A stretch of 28,148 nt of DNA, from NCBI GenBank assembly GCA_910585555.1, contig CAJUFU010000026.1, forward strand, positions 1 to 28,148. The letters run 5' to 3'. Every line of letters starts with the position of its first letter. Position 1 is the first letter of the stretch. The notes under the pieces were generated by a model. It had not been told where the DNA came from and did no database searches. It saw only the letters and a list, made by a program, of their open reading frames with translations. The DNA comes from an uncultured Lachnospiraceae bacterium. GTDB lineage: Bacteria; Bacillota; Clostridia; Lachnospirales; Lachnospiraceae. The position numbers and the translations under genes are program-made. Of the stretch, positions 1 through 7,392 are shown one piece after another.

Positions 1-23
1 TGTTTCATTGAAATAACGCTCAT
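1..23 (-). CDS. rpsB: 30S ribosomal protein S2, N-terminal fragment (cut by window edge)
   Basis: Only the first seven complete codons are present: an ATG at 23 followed by codons for MSVISMK. This matches the start of ribosomal protein S2 as I recall it from Lachnospiraceae (MSVISMKQLLEAG...). An AGGAGGT-class ribosome binding site (GGAGGT, 35-30) lies six bases upstream. The place fits as well: in Bacillus subtilis the fla/che operon is followed directly by rpsB and tsf. S2 binds the 30S subunit together with S1 and is essential. The identity rests on seven residues plus synteny, so it is strong but not proven from this window alone. Confidence 0.8.
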
Positions 24-29
24 GATTCT

Positions 30-35
30 ACCTCC
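30..35 (-). promoter_or_regulatory. Ribosome binding site of rpsB
   Basis: GGAGGT on the minus strand, six bases before the ATG at 23. It decides the start of the truncated rpsB gene and shows that the left edge lies just inside a translated gene. Confidence 0.75.
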
Positions 36-49
36 ATTTGGTTGTCTGC

Positions 50-110
50 CATATACCTTGCGCCGCTTAGCCACCCAGATATCCGGGCACCGACAAGGGC
101 TGGGTATATG
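50..110 (-). ncRNA. Candidate structured 5' leader of rpsB
   Basis: On the minus strand CATATACC (110-103) and GGTATATG (57-50) are perfect 8-base complements that enclose 45 bases. Within that interval ACCCAG (105-100) is also perfectly complementary to CTGGGT (78-73). The two pairings share bases 105-103, so they exclude each other. The element ends about 15 bases before the ribosome binding site of rpsB. Autoregulatory leaders are common before ribosomal protein genes, and a structure here could be an S2-responsive one. I do not recognise it as a specific Rfam family. That it is regulatory is inference; the complementarity is seen directly. Confidence 0.4.
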
Positions 111-160
111 TGATTAATCAGATACTTGCGCATTGCACCGTATACAACGCACACCTAGAT

Positions 161-189
161 ACTATAACACAAAAAGCTCCCCCTTGCAA
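161..189 (-). promoter_or_regulatory. Candidate sigma-A promoter of rpsB, overlapping the operon terminator
   Basis: Minus strand TTGCAA (189-184), a 17-base spacer, then TATAGT (166-161). The -35 matches TTGACA at four of six positions and the -10 matches TATAAT at five of six, with ideal spacing. The -35 box is the loop of the fla/che terminator, and the spacer contains its 3' arm and T-run. Transcription would start near 154 and give a leader of about 130 bases before rpsB. Confidence 0.45.
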
Positions 190-199
190 GGGGAGCTTT
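171..199 (-). terminator. Intrinsic terminator ending the fla/che operon
   Basis: A perfect 10-base stem, AAAGCTCCCC (199-190) with GGGGAGCTTT (182-173), a seven-base loop, and a run of five T (175-171) on the minus strand. It begins 22 bases after the stop codon of the chemoreceptor gene. The GC-rich stem directly followed by T residues is the classic Rho-independent form. On the plus strand it is followed by TCATAATTTC, a weaker U-tract, and no plus-strand gene needs it. Confidence 0.85.
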
Positions 200-221
200 C
201 ATAATTTCATGTTAAATCTGC

Positions 222-2306
222 CTAATTCTGAAACATATCCACAATCTGACGCAGTTTTACCACATTCTCGGCGTTGGTCTCCATCAGTTCCACATTGCCC
301 TCCACCAACTGTGATACATCCTGGGTCTTTTGCGCTATACTTGAGACATTATCCGCTGCATCTCCTATGGTCGCTGTAATGTTATTAACAGAATCCGCAA
401 TCTCCACAATGGCCGCAAGAAGCGTATCCACTTCCTGTCCGATCGCCTTCATATTCTCCTCGAAACCGGAGGCATCCTCGGTGTACTGCTGTGCCACATC
501 CATAAAGCTGCTGTAATCCTTGAGCACGGTCTCTTCCAGGAAAGAAATCGTCTCCTGCATACAGGATTCCATATTCTCCACAGCCTTATTCACTTCTGTC
601 GTAATACCGTTGATATTGCCCACTGTGGAGGAAGTCTGTGAAGCAAGTCCGCCAATCTCATCCGCCACCACAGCGAACCCTTTTCCTGCCTCGCCTGCCC
701 GGGCTGCCTCAATGGATGCATTTAATGCAAGCAGGTTCGTCTGTCCGGAGATATCCAGGATAGACTGGGTAAGCTGGTTGATCTTCGCCACTGCCTTAGC
801 CTGTTCCATGGCTGTGGCCGTCTTCTCTTGTACCATCCGGTACATCTGTGTGGTCTTATCCTGCGCAATACCGGTTGTATGTTTCAGATTGTCTGCGCGA
901 TGCTTACTCTCTATGGAAGCTTTCTCACCCTCCCTGGAATTATCCCTGATTGTCTGGGCACGTTCTCTAATCTGCATCACGGTATTATTGACCGTCTCCA
1001 TGGCGGCAGCCGTCTCTTCCATGGCTGCCGCAAGCCCCTGCGTCATCTCTGAGTTTTCCCCACTCTTGGTTTGTACCTGGTCTGTAATATTGGTAAGCTG
1101 GCCAAGAGTATTATCCAGATCGGAGTGGGCCCTTTGTATATCCGCTGCCATAGCGCGCAGACTTGCGCGCATTTCCCGCAGGGAATTGGCCATATTGCCG
1201 CTTTCATCTTTCCGCCTGCAGAGTTTTTCACTGTTGGTATTCTTCTTAAAGTTAAACTTCGCTGTATTCTCCACGATCTCATTGATTTGGGTAATAGGCT
1301 TCGTAATTAAAAGTCCCATCACCGCACCAATCACCACGGAAATTCCCATCGCAATGAGCGCGCCGCACAGAATCAGCAGTACAATATGTGCCGCCGCGCT
1401 TCGCAGTTCCTCCTCCGGCGCAGTTAACACATACCGCATATTGTTGCGAAGTGTGATATAACACATTTCTTTGTCCTGTCCCTGGAACTGGTAATTCAAC
1501 GCTCTCTTTTCCTGGGTCGAATCAAGAAGCGCCTGCTTTAAACTCTCCGCCCCCTGTAAAGTCCCAATATCCGTTCCGGCTTCCAGATTCTTATGGTAGA
1601 CAATCTTACCTTCTTTGTCCGCCAGGAAAGCATATCCTGTCTGAAACATGCCCGCACTGTCTATCGCATCCGTAAATTTGCTAAAATCTATATCCATACC
1701 GATAATGCCGATAGATTCTCCGTCAATGACGATTGGAATAACATAGGACACCATATAGACATTGATATTGGAATTCAGATAAGGGTCCATCCAAAGCGGC
1801 GCACCGTGCTGCACCGGTATGTAATACCAGCCCACATGCTCTAAATCACTGGGCTCATACATGGAAAAGTCCGTGGGCGTTATACTGGTAAATTCCTCCC
1901 CGTCATTATCTCTGGTAAGAAATACACCGCTGTCCGGCTCTGTAAAATCCGGATTGTAGCGGATATAAGCCGTCAGTGCACCCTCCGTATTTCCTCCGAT
2001 TTCATACAGCATCTGCTCCATAATCACCGTAAAGGCATCCACATATGCTTTATCGGTTTTAAAGGCATCCACATCATCAAGCTGCTGCAACACTACACTA
2101 TATGCCGTGTTGACCGACTGCTCCACTCTCTCTAACTGCGCTTCCATCTGTGCACCCAGATTTTCACAGACATACTGCATTTCTTCTTTCGAGTCCTCAT
2201 ACTCACTCTTACCGGAATTCACAACGCTGATTCCGCCGCAGATACCTGCGGATAAAAGAGAACATACTACTACTGTCAAAATAATTCTGGCTTTGATGCT
2301 TTTCAT
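222..2306 (-). CDS. Methyl-accepting chemotaxis protein with extracellular dCache domain
   Basis: This is a transmembrane chemoreceptor of 694 residues that controls CheA through CheW. A first membrane segment (about residues 7-28) and a second (307-334) flank a roughly 275-residue extracellular double-Cache sensor. The HAMP linker starts at TKPITQ (335) and runs to about 390. The cytoplasmic signalling helices include the conserved hairpin tip (LLALNASIEAARAGEAGKGF, 525-544, then AVVADEI). The tip and overall length are normal. The ligand cannot be told; the VGWYY and WMDPY segments (158-175) lie where dCache ligand pockets usually are. It is the last gene of the operon, 21 bases after its neighbour, with AAAGGAG upstream of the ATG, and a strong terminator follows. 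Being cotranscribed with cheA, cheW and sigD suggests a constitutive receptor of the motile state. Confidence 0.95.
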   Translation of the reverse strand: MKSIKARIILTVVVCSLLSAGICGGISVVNSGKSEYEDSKEEMQYVCENLGAQMEAQLERVEQSVNTAYSVVLQQLDDVDAFKTDKAYVDAFTVIMEQMLYEIGGNTEGALTAYIRYNPDFTEPDSGVFLTRDNDGEEFTSITPTDFSMYEPSDLEHVGWYYIPVQHGAPLWMDPYLNSNINVYMVSYVIPIVIDGESIGIIGMDIDFSKFTDAIDSAGMFQTGYAFLADKEGKIVYHKNLEAGTDIGTLQGAESLKQALLDSTQEKRALNYQFQGQDKEMCYITLRNNMRYVLTAPEEELRSAAAHIVLLILCGALIAMGISVVIGAVMGLLITKPITQINEIVENTAKFNFKKNTNSEKLCRRKDESGNMANSLREMRASLRAMAADIQRAHSDLDNTLGQLTNITDQVQTKSGENSEMTQGLAAAMEETAAAMETVNNTVMQIRERAQTIRDNSREGEKASIESKHRADNLKHTTGIAQDKTTQMYRMVQEKTATAMEQAKAVAKINQLTQSILDISGQTNLLALNASIEAARAGEAGKGFAVVADEIGGLASQTSSTVGNINGITTEVNKAVENMESCMQETISFLEETVLKDYSSFMDVAQQYTEDASGFEENMKAIGQEVDTLLAAIVEIADSVNNITATIGDAADNVSSIAQKTQDVSQLVEGNVELMETNAENVVKLRQIVDMFQN

Positions 2307-2327
2307 AATGCCGCTCCTTTATGCACT

Positions 2328-3008
2328 TTATTCTTGTCCTGTTATGATTCTTGCAATCTGCTCATCACTGGCATCTGAGGGTATCTGGAAAGTACCGGTC
2401 CTGAGCTTCTTATCGTAGCCTTTCTCACACAAAAAAGTATCGAAAGTCTCCGCAGACATGACCACCCCGGCTTCCTTTAACTTCAGTGCCACTGTATAGG
2501 ACCCGTCGCCGCTGGCGACCGTAACCCTCTGTATTTTCACTGAAGAAGACTGGGTTTCCTCCTGCCTGGTCATCTCATTGGTACTCTCTGTATGACCGGC
2601 CGCAGAAAGCTGCTGGCTTTTTTCTGTTTCTGCATTATCAGCCTCCGCTTCCCCGGGCTCCTCCTCCACAGGCTGTGCCACAGGCAGCTCTTCTTCCGGC
2701 GGATTCGCTTCCTCCTCTAAAGGCGCCTCAACCGGTTCCTGTGAAGAAGCCAGCTTTGTCTCTGCCGCCGGCTTTTGCTGTGTAGTGCCGGAATCTTTCT
2801 TTTCTGCATCCTCTATATCCTGCTGCGTCTGTTCCTCGTCCTGCACCGTCTCCGCCAAATAGGTATCTTCCACCATGCCCAGCTCTTTGGCCCTTTTTAT
2901 GATTTCCTCGTCTGTCATCTTTCTGGAACCAGAAAGGGCGATTCCCATAATGACCGCCGTCATCACGATACCTAAGCCGAGTCCCCGCAAATAATATTTC
3001 CGCTCCAT
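2328..3008 (-). CDS. Membrane-anchored protein with C-terminal MltG/YceG-like domain, no catalytic domain
   Basis: The protein has 226 residues: a short cytoplasmic N-terminus, one membrane segment (about 9-27), a Glu/Gln/Pro-rich linker (about 45-150), and a compact C-terminal domain (about 155-226). The C-terminal domain pattern (VASGDGSYTVALKLKEAGVV ... RTGTFQIPSDASDEQI) resembles the LysM-like N-terminal part of endolytic transglycosylase MltG/YceG. Full MltG has about 330-400 residues and a catalytic domain with an essential Glu. That part is absent here, with a clean stop and a downstream gene 21 bases away, so this looks like a naturally short family member rather than a broken gene. 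It probably faces the cell wall. A link to flagellar passage through peptidoglycan is only inferred from its place in the operon. Confidence 0.75.
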   Translation of the reverse strand: MERKYYLRGLGLGIVMTAVIMGIALSGSRKMTDEEIIKRAKELGMVEDTYLAETVQDEEQTQQDIEDAEKKDSGTTQQKPAAETKLASSQEPVEAPLEEEANPPEEELPVAQPVEEEPGEAEADNAETEKSQQLSAAGHTESTNEMTRQEETQSSSVKIQRVTVASGDGSYTVALKLKEAGVVMSAETFDTFLCEKGYDKKLRTGTFQIPSDASDEQIARIITGQE

Positions 3009-3023
3009 ATCTCACCTGCTTAT

Positions 3024-4142
3024 CTATACACCTTCAAACAAATCTATGACCAGTTTCACTTCACCCAGTCCCAAACCCAGCTCTTTGGCAATCGCCATAT
3101 TAGATTTGCCTGCCTTGTGCAGTTCCAAAATTCGTTCATTACTGTTGCGTCCGCTGTCCTTACCCTTAGCAAACTGAATATCCACACCCCGGCCGTCCTC
3201 TGCAGGATCTTTGCGAAATCCCCTTCTGGTCTTTGTCTTTCGTTTGGGTTCTTCCGGCTCCTCCTGCCTGGGCCCAAAGATTCCCATGCTGGCAAAGGCC
3301 TCACTGGTTGAAATATCATCCTCCTGGGGCGCCACATAATCCCCATCCGGTTCATGAATAATCTCCACCCGTTTGGGCTTGATGGGTTGAAAATCTTCCT
3401 CCGCTTTCTGCGGTATCTCAGGAACAGGCAGAGGTTCCTCCTTCACGCCGCCAAGTACCGCAGATGCCGCTTCTTTATATGTTTCCTCAGAAGCACGTGT
3501 CTGTGCATCCTTGACCGCGTCCTGCTGATATTCCCTGGCATTATGAAGCGCCCACAGATCTGTCCTGGTATCCTGCACGGCTCCCATCACAGATTCTACA
3601 GCCTCCTGTACGGCTTCCTTAGCCTCTTTGGCTGTCTTTTCCGCATCCTGAATCTTTAAGACTGCCTCTTTCGCAGCATCTTCCGCATCCTGAACTTTCT
3701 GCGCCGCTTCCCTGGCCGTGATTTCCGCATCCTTCACAATCTGCTTGATTTCCTCGGAGGCCTGGGTAGCTTGGTTGATCATCAGCATCATATTTTCATG
3801 TTTATCATTCAGCATGTCATACAGAAACACGACCTCTTTATGATTCTTATTGATCTCCTCCAGCACCGTATCAGAATACTCGTTTACCGCCATAATTTTT
3901 TCATTGGCTACACGCTCCATAGCGCGCTCTGTCTTCTCTATCGAATAATTGATCGTCTCATCAACAATATCTGATATCTTCGCCTTGACATCTTTCACCT
4001 CAGCCTCCACCATTCTCCTGACTTCGGCCTCGCTGATCAGCTGCACTTCCTGGCTTGTATCTTTCTTTCTGGCCGGCAGAAAATATCCCAGCAGGAATAC
4101 TCCCGCGCCAATGATGATCATTACGATTTCTGTCGCACTCAT
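3024..4142 (-). CDS. SwrB-like (DUF6115-type) coiled-coil membrane protein
   Basis: This protein of 372 residues has one N-terminal membrane segment (about 4-22) and a long coiled coil (about 35-215). Ala-rich near-repeats (QDAEDAAKEAV, QDAEKTAKEAK) lie at about 150-185. A charged, Pro-rich linker follows, then a C-terminal helix-turn-helix-like module (333-372: NERILELHKAGKSNMAIAKE and onward). The end module and the N-terminal anchor are the layout of the DUF6115/SwrB family. SwrB lies after sigD and before rpsB in Bacillus subtilis, where it promotes assembly of the basal body and export switching. This gene lies between sigD and rpsB too, but is about twice the size of B. subtilis SwrB (about 167 residues) because of the coil and linker. 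The equivalence is inferred from position and layout. Confidence 0.7.
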   Translation of the reverse strand: MSATEIVMIIIGAGVFLLGYFLPARKKDTSQEVQLISEAEVRRMVEAEVKDVKAKISDIVDETINYSIEKTERAMERVANEKIMAVNEYSDTVLEEINKNHKEVVFLYDMLNDKHENMMLMINQATQASEEIKQIVKDAEITAREAAQKVQDAEDAAKEAVLKIQDAEKTAKEAKEAVQEAVESVMGAVQDTRTDLWALHNAREYQQDAVKDAQTRASEETYKEAASAVLGGVKEEPLPVPEIPQKAEEDFQPIKPKRVEIIHEPDGDYVAPQEDDISTSEAFASMGIFGPRQEEPEEPKRKTKTRRGFRKDPAEDGRGVDIQFAKGKDSGRNSNERILELHKAGKSNMAIAKELGLGLGEVKLVIDLFEGV

Positions 4143-4175
4143 GCTCTCTTCATTCCCTTCCGTAATCCGGCCCCT

Positions 4176-4493
4176 CTATCTGGAAACATCGAAAGTACTT
4201 ACCCCTTTTAAAAGTACCTTTCCGTCAGCCTCTCTCTTTGCGCCCTTCCTGTTCTTGCCGCCGTCTCCACGATACTCGTTGCTTCCCTTGTCCTTAGCAT
4301 CAAACTTTCTCTCATGATACTCCGGCTTATCTCCCTGGTTGACCCGCTTGACCTGCTTTTCCACCTGCTTGGTCAGCTGCTGCCCAAAATGTGCCTGCTC
4401 CACCATTCCCTTGGTATCATCATTGTGTTTGATCGTCGTATAATCATGGGCTCTGGTAATCTGCCCCTGCATCTCTACAAATCCTATTGCCAT
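4176..4493 (-). CDS. Conserved-looking hypothetical protein, 105 residues
   Basis: I do not recognise a function. The protein has no signal peptide and no membrane segment. The N-terminal third (MAIGFVEMQGQITRAHDYTT) looks folded or interaction-prone. The remainder is strongly charged and rich in Lys, Asp and Gly, and is likely flexible. The reading frame is supported by a ribosome binding site (GGGGTG with AAGGG close to the ATG), by its place 37 bases after fapA and 33 bases before the SwrB-like gene, and by in-phase codon use without interruption. I have the impression that short proteins starting in this way follow FapA genes in Lachnospiraceae, but cannot confirm it here. It probably acts in the cytoplasm with its flagellar neighbours. 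Confidence 0.65.
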   Translation of the reverse strand: MAIGFVEMQGQITRAHDYTTIKHNDDTKGMVEQAHFGQQLTKQVEKQVKRVNQGDKPEYHERKFDAKDKGSNEYRGDGGKNRKGAKREADGKVLLKGVSTFDVSR

Positions 4494-4530
4494 CCCTTAC
4501 ACCCCTTCTCTTTCTTACCTTGCTTTCCTC

Positions 4531-6120
4531 TTAGAACGGCATCATCTTCACATCGCCTCTATCCTTGATAAAGCGGCAATAATGTGAAGTCTTGTGTACA
4601 ATCATAGAAACATCCCCGATACAGATCTTGGTGCCCGGATATACCATACCTTTCACCCGTATCACCGTATCTGCCGGATTCTCCGCCTGCTTTTGCAGCT
4701 CTTCCAGCTCCTTATTGGCTTTTGTGAGCGCATTGGTCTTCTGCTCATTGGCTAACACCAGTGACTGCACATATTTAATCTGTTCGTCGCTCAGCCTTAC
4801 CCCCTGGGCAAGCTTCTGCTTCGTGGACACCAGAATCGGCTGTACCATCTGCAATGTCTTCATATCTTCCGCAATCTGCTGCTGGAGCTGCTTCATCCGC
4901 TCTTTGACTGCCGGGTCTGCCCCCACCTCAATGATCGTATCTGCCCCCATCTCGGAACCTAAAGTCTTTACATTGACACTGCCTGTGGCACAAACCCGGC
5001 CGCCAGTTATAAATCCACGCTTGCCGTCCACATTCACCTCGGCGCCCGCAAAGATTCTGCTGTGTAAAATAGACTCGGAAGACACATAGCCCTTGGACTC
5101 CACAGTGGCATTTTCCAAAAATTTGGAAATAACATTTCCTTCCGCCTTCAGCACACCCTTGCCCATACCGTTCATGCCTCTGGCGATAATGATATTTCCG
5201 CCCGCCTCCAAGAAAGCGCCTTCCACAACCCCTTTGACCATGATATCGCCCTTGGCCTTTACCTGGAAATTTGTGGATACATTGCCGTTAATCTGTACAT
5301 TTCCCTCATAGTCGATATTGCCGGTGGAATTGTCCACATTCTCCACCACCAGCTCATCCGAAACAAAAACAGCCCCATCCACCAGCTCCACATGCCCGTC
5401 TACCATGGAGAATATGGTCAGGCCGTCCTCGGACTTTTCAATATTATGACCATAATTAAATGTTACATTCTTCACATCAGCCGGCATAATCCTGTCACCC
5501 ATAATCGTGCTGCCCGCCACACCTGGCTGGGCTGGATGAAGAACTGCCAGTTCATCACCTTTGGTACAATGATTTAGTATGTTCAGATGAAAGAAATCTA
5601 CGCTTCCATCTTCCTTTAATGTAGGCTTTGCCTTCTTATCCGTGTTAAATTTATACTCGATATAAGCGTCTTTTCCCTGCACGGGGTCTTTGCCCTGTGC
5701 CACCAGGATATCCTCGCAGTAATTCCGCTTTTGAAAAAATTTGATGATCTCATCTTTTTTTATGCCGCACTTGATACCCCGCAGGCTGAGGTCATGCACC
5801 AGCTCCTGAGGCGTCATATTCTCTCCACCCACAGAGGCCGCGTAGAATTTTGCATAAGCCTGCATTTTATCAGGGGTGATCGTCAATTTATAACACTCCC
5901 GCTCCGCAATTCTAGTCTGCGTATTCAGAAGTATTTCCGTCTCTTCTTTCTGAGCTGTCTCCACTGCCCGTTTGATTGCCGGCAAATCGCAGGCATAATT
6001 CTTCATGGTCAGATATTCAGCCACATCGTTGATCGTAACCGGCCTGCCGCCTTCTTTGGGCGGAAACAGCCTGAGGGCTGACATTTTCTCTCCATTTACC
6101 AGTCTAAAATAACCGTTCAT
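4531..6120 (-). CDS. fapA: FapA (DUF342) flagellar assembly protein A
   Basis: This is a 529-residue cytoplasmic protein. An N-terminal mixed domain (about 1-225) precedes a Gly/Asn-rich region of short repeating beta strands (about 265-385, with units such as EGNVQINGNV, KAKGDIMVKGVV, EAGGNIIIARG and KAEGNVISKF), typical of the FapA beta-solenoid. A coiled coil (about 403-480) and a small C-terminal domain (VIRVKGMVYPGTKICIGDVS) complete the DUF342 layout. The family is linked to flagellar assembly and polar localisation in Vibrio; its biochemical role in Firmicutes is not settled. GAGGT lies five bases before the ATG and the gene begins eight bases after the stop of sigD, so the two are translated from the same message. 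Confidence 0.85.
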   Translation of the reverse strand: MNGYFRLVNGEKMSALRLFPPKEGGRPVTINDVAEYLTMKNYACDLPAIKRAVETAQKEETEILLNTQTRIAERECYKLTITPDKMQAYAKFYAASVGGENMTPQELVHDLSLRGIKCGIKKDEIIKFFQKRNYCEDILVAQGKDPVQGKDAYIEYKFNTDKKAKPTLKEDGSVDFFHLNILNHCTKGDELAVLHPAQPGVAGSTIMGDRIMPADVKNVTFNYGHNIEKSEDGLTIFSMVDGHVELVDGAVFVSDELVVENVDNSTGNIDYEGNVQINGNVSTNFQVKAKGDIMVKGVVEGAFLEAGGNIIIARGMNGMGKGVLKAEGNVISKFLENATVESKGYVSSESILHSRIFAGAEVNVDGKRGFITGGRVCATGSVNVKTLGSEMGADTIIEVGADPAVKERMKQLQQQIAEDMKTLQMVQPILVSTKQKLAQGVRLSDEQIKYVQSLVLANEQKTNALTKANKELEELQKQAENPADTVIRVKGMVYPGTKICIGDVSMIVHKTSHYCRFIKDRGDVKMMPF

Positions 6121-6128
6121 ACATACCT

Positions 6129-6914
6129 CTATTTTCTTCCATCAGCATCTGTGAATATCCCGATATATTTGCCCAGGCGTCCCCGCATCTTCTGCAGCGC
6201 CCTGGTGTGCAGCTGGGATATTCTGGATTCGGACACCTCCAGAATATTACTGATTTCCTTTAATGTCAGTTCCTCATAATAATATAGTACGATAACTTTA
6301 CGTTCTTTCTCTGTCAGAAGCTCAAGCGCCTGCGTCAGAATCTTCTTTAGCTCTTCTTTCTCAATAATCTCCTCCGGCGAATCAAACTGAGAGCTCTTGG
6401 AATGGCTCGCCTCATTGGACAATTCACTTCCCTGGTCCAAAAACTCATTTAGGGAAACTACATTTGTAATCTTCATCTGCGACTGCCAGTCAAGATACTC
6501 GTCGTCAGTAATGCCCAGACTCAATGCAATCTCCTCATCTGTAGCGCTCCTGCCATATTTGGCTTCAATCTCTTTGATTGCCGCATCTATCCGCTTCTGT
6601 TTCTGTCTGATTGTTCGCGGAATCCAGTCCATCTTGCGGATTTGGTCCAAAATAGCACCCCGAATCCGCAGACTCGCATAGGTCTCAAATTTGACATCTT
6701 TAAGACAATCAAACTTGTCAATGGCATCAATCAGTCCGAAAATCCCATAACTGACCAAATCTTCGTACTCCACATTATACCCCAGATACATACTGAGACG
6801 CCCAGCAACCACTTTTACGAGCGGGGCATATTCTAATATGATATTTTCCCTTACTTCGGGAGACTTTGTTTTAGCGTAATCCTCCCAGAGTTTCTTTCTG
6901 CCTGCCTCGTCCAT
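6129..6914 (-). CDS. sigD: Flagellar sigma factor SigD (sigma-28, FliA/WhiG family)
   Basis: This 261-residue RNA polymerase sigma factor directs late flagellar, autolysin and chemotaxis promoters. Region 2 (about residues 20-95) has the expected run LVSYGIFGLIDAIDKFD and FETYASLRIRGAILDQIRKMDW. Region 3 lies around 105-150 (KQKRIDAAIKEIEAKYGRSA). Region 4 (about 195-250) has LTEKERKVIVLYYYEELTLK and a helix-turn-helix ending in SESRISQLHTRAL. The length is close to B. subtilis SigD (about 254). AGGAG precedes the ATG by seven bases. The gene sits at the far end of the fla/che operon as in B. subtilis, where its distal position sets how many cells become motile. The anti-sigma factor FlgM is not in the window. 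Confidence 0.96.
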   Translation of the reverse strand: MDEAGRKKLWEDYAKTKSPEVRENIILEYAPLVKVVAGRLSMYLGYNVEYEDLVSYGIFGLIDAIDKFDCLKDVKFETYASLRIRGAILDQIRKMDWIPRTIRQKQKRIDAAIKEIEAKYGRSATDEEIALSLGITDDEYLDWQSQMKITNVVSLNEFLDQGSELSNEASHSKSSQFDSPEEIIEKEELKKILTQALELLTEKERKVIVLYYYEELTLKEISNILEVSESRISQLHTRALQKMRGRLGKYIGIFTDADGRK

Positions 6915-6922
6915 CTCGGCTC

Positions 6923-7357
6923 CTACTCATTCTTTCTATTTACTTTTGAGCTCCTCGGTTCATCCTGTTCCGATGGATCTTTCTCTATCACTTCGCCCTC
7001 CTCCATGTGGGCTTCCTCAATCTGTCTTTCAAACCGGTCTAACATCGTCTGTAAAACACATCCTGCAAAATAAAAACCTAACAGCACACAGAGCAATATG
7101 ATCAGCATAGTCTTCATCTCATACTGCAGAATCCGCATCGTAATGCTGGTGATTGCTCCTGCAAGGAGCATGACAAAAGGAGGGATCAATTTGCGTTTCC
7201 TTGCCCTCGCCTGTCTCTCCTCTTCCTCTCTCTTTTCCCGGGCCTCCCTCTCGGCCGCACTTTCAGGTTCCTGCTGTTCTTCTACGTCCTCCGAAGAACC
7301 ATCAGATTCTCCCCTGACATTCTCATCTTCCCTGCTGCCTGTCTCTTCCCAATCCAC
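6923..7357 (-). CDS. Small acidic two-pass membrane protein between cheD and sigD
   Basis: The protein has 144 residues. An N-terminal region of about 50 residues is very rich in Glu, Asp and Arg (probably a charged, partly helical cytoplasmic segment). Two membrane segments (about 58-76 and 82-105) form a tight hairpin, and an acidic C-terminal tail follows. The start is GTG at 7357, with GGAAGG about nine bases upstream; no better ATG lies in frame before the membrane segments. It sits eight bases before sigD. I do not recognise the family. Both ends are predicted to be in the cytoplasm. A role in membrane-linked control of SigD or the motor is possible from position only. Confidence 0.7.
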   Translation of the reverse strand: MDWEETGSREDENVRGESDGSSEDVEEQQEPESAAEREAREKREEEERQARARKRKLIPPFVMLLAGAITSITMRILQYEMKTMLIILLCVLLGFYFAGCVLQTMLDRFERQIEEAHMEEGEVIEKDPSEQDEPRSSKVNRKNE

Positions 7358-7392
7358 CCTATCAATCCTTCCATCTCTTACTCTTTATCCGG

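Noticed and set aside
520..1461. A long plus-strand open frame of 313 codons opposite the chemoreceptor gene
   Set aside because: It is the antisense shadow of a certain gene; its Ser/Ile-rich composition is the reverse complement of coiled-coil codons and it has no ribosome binding site.
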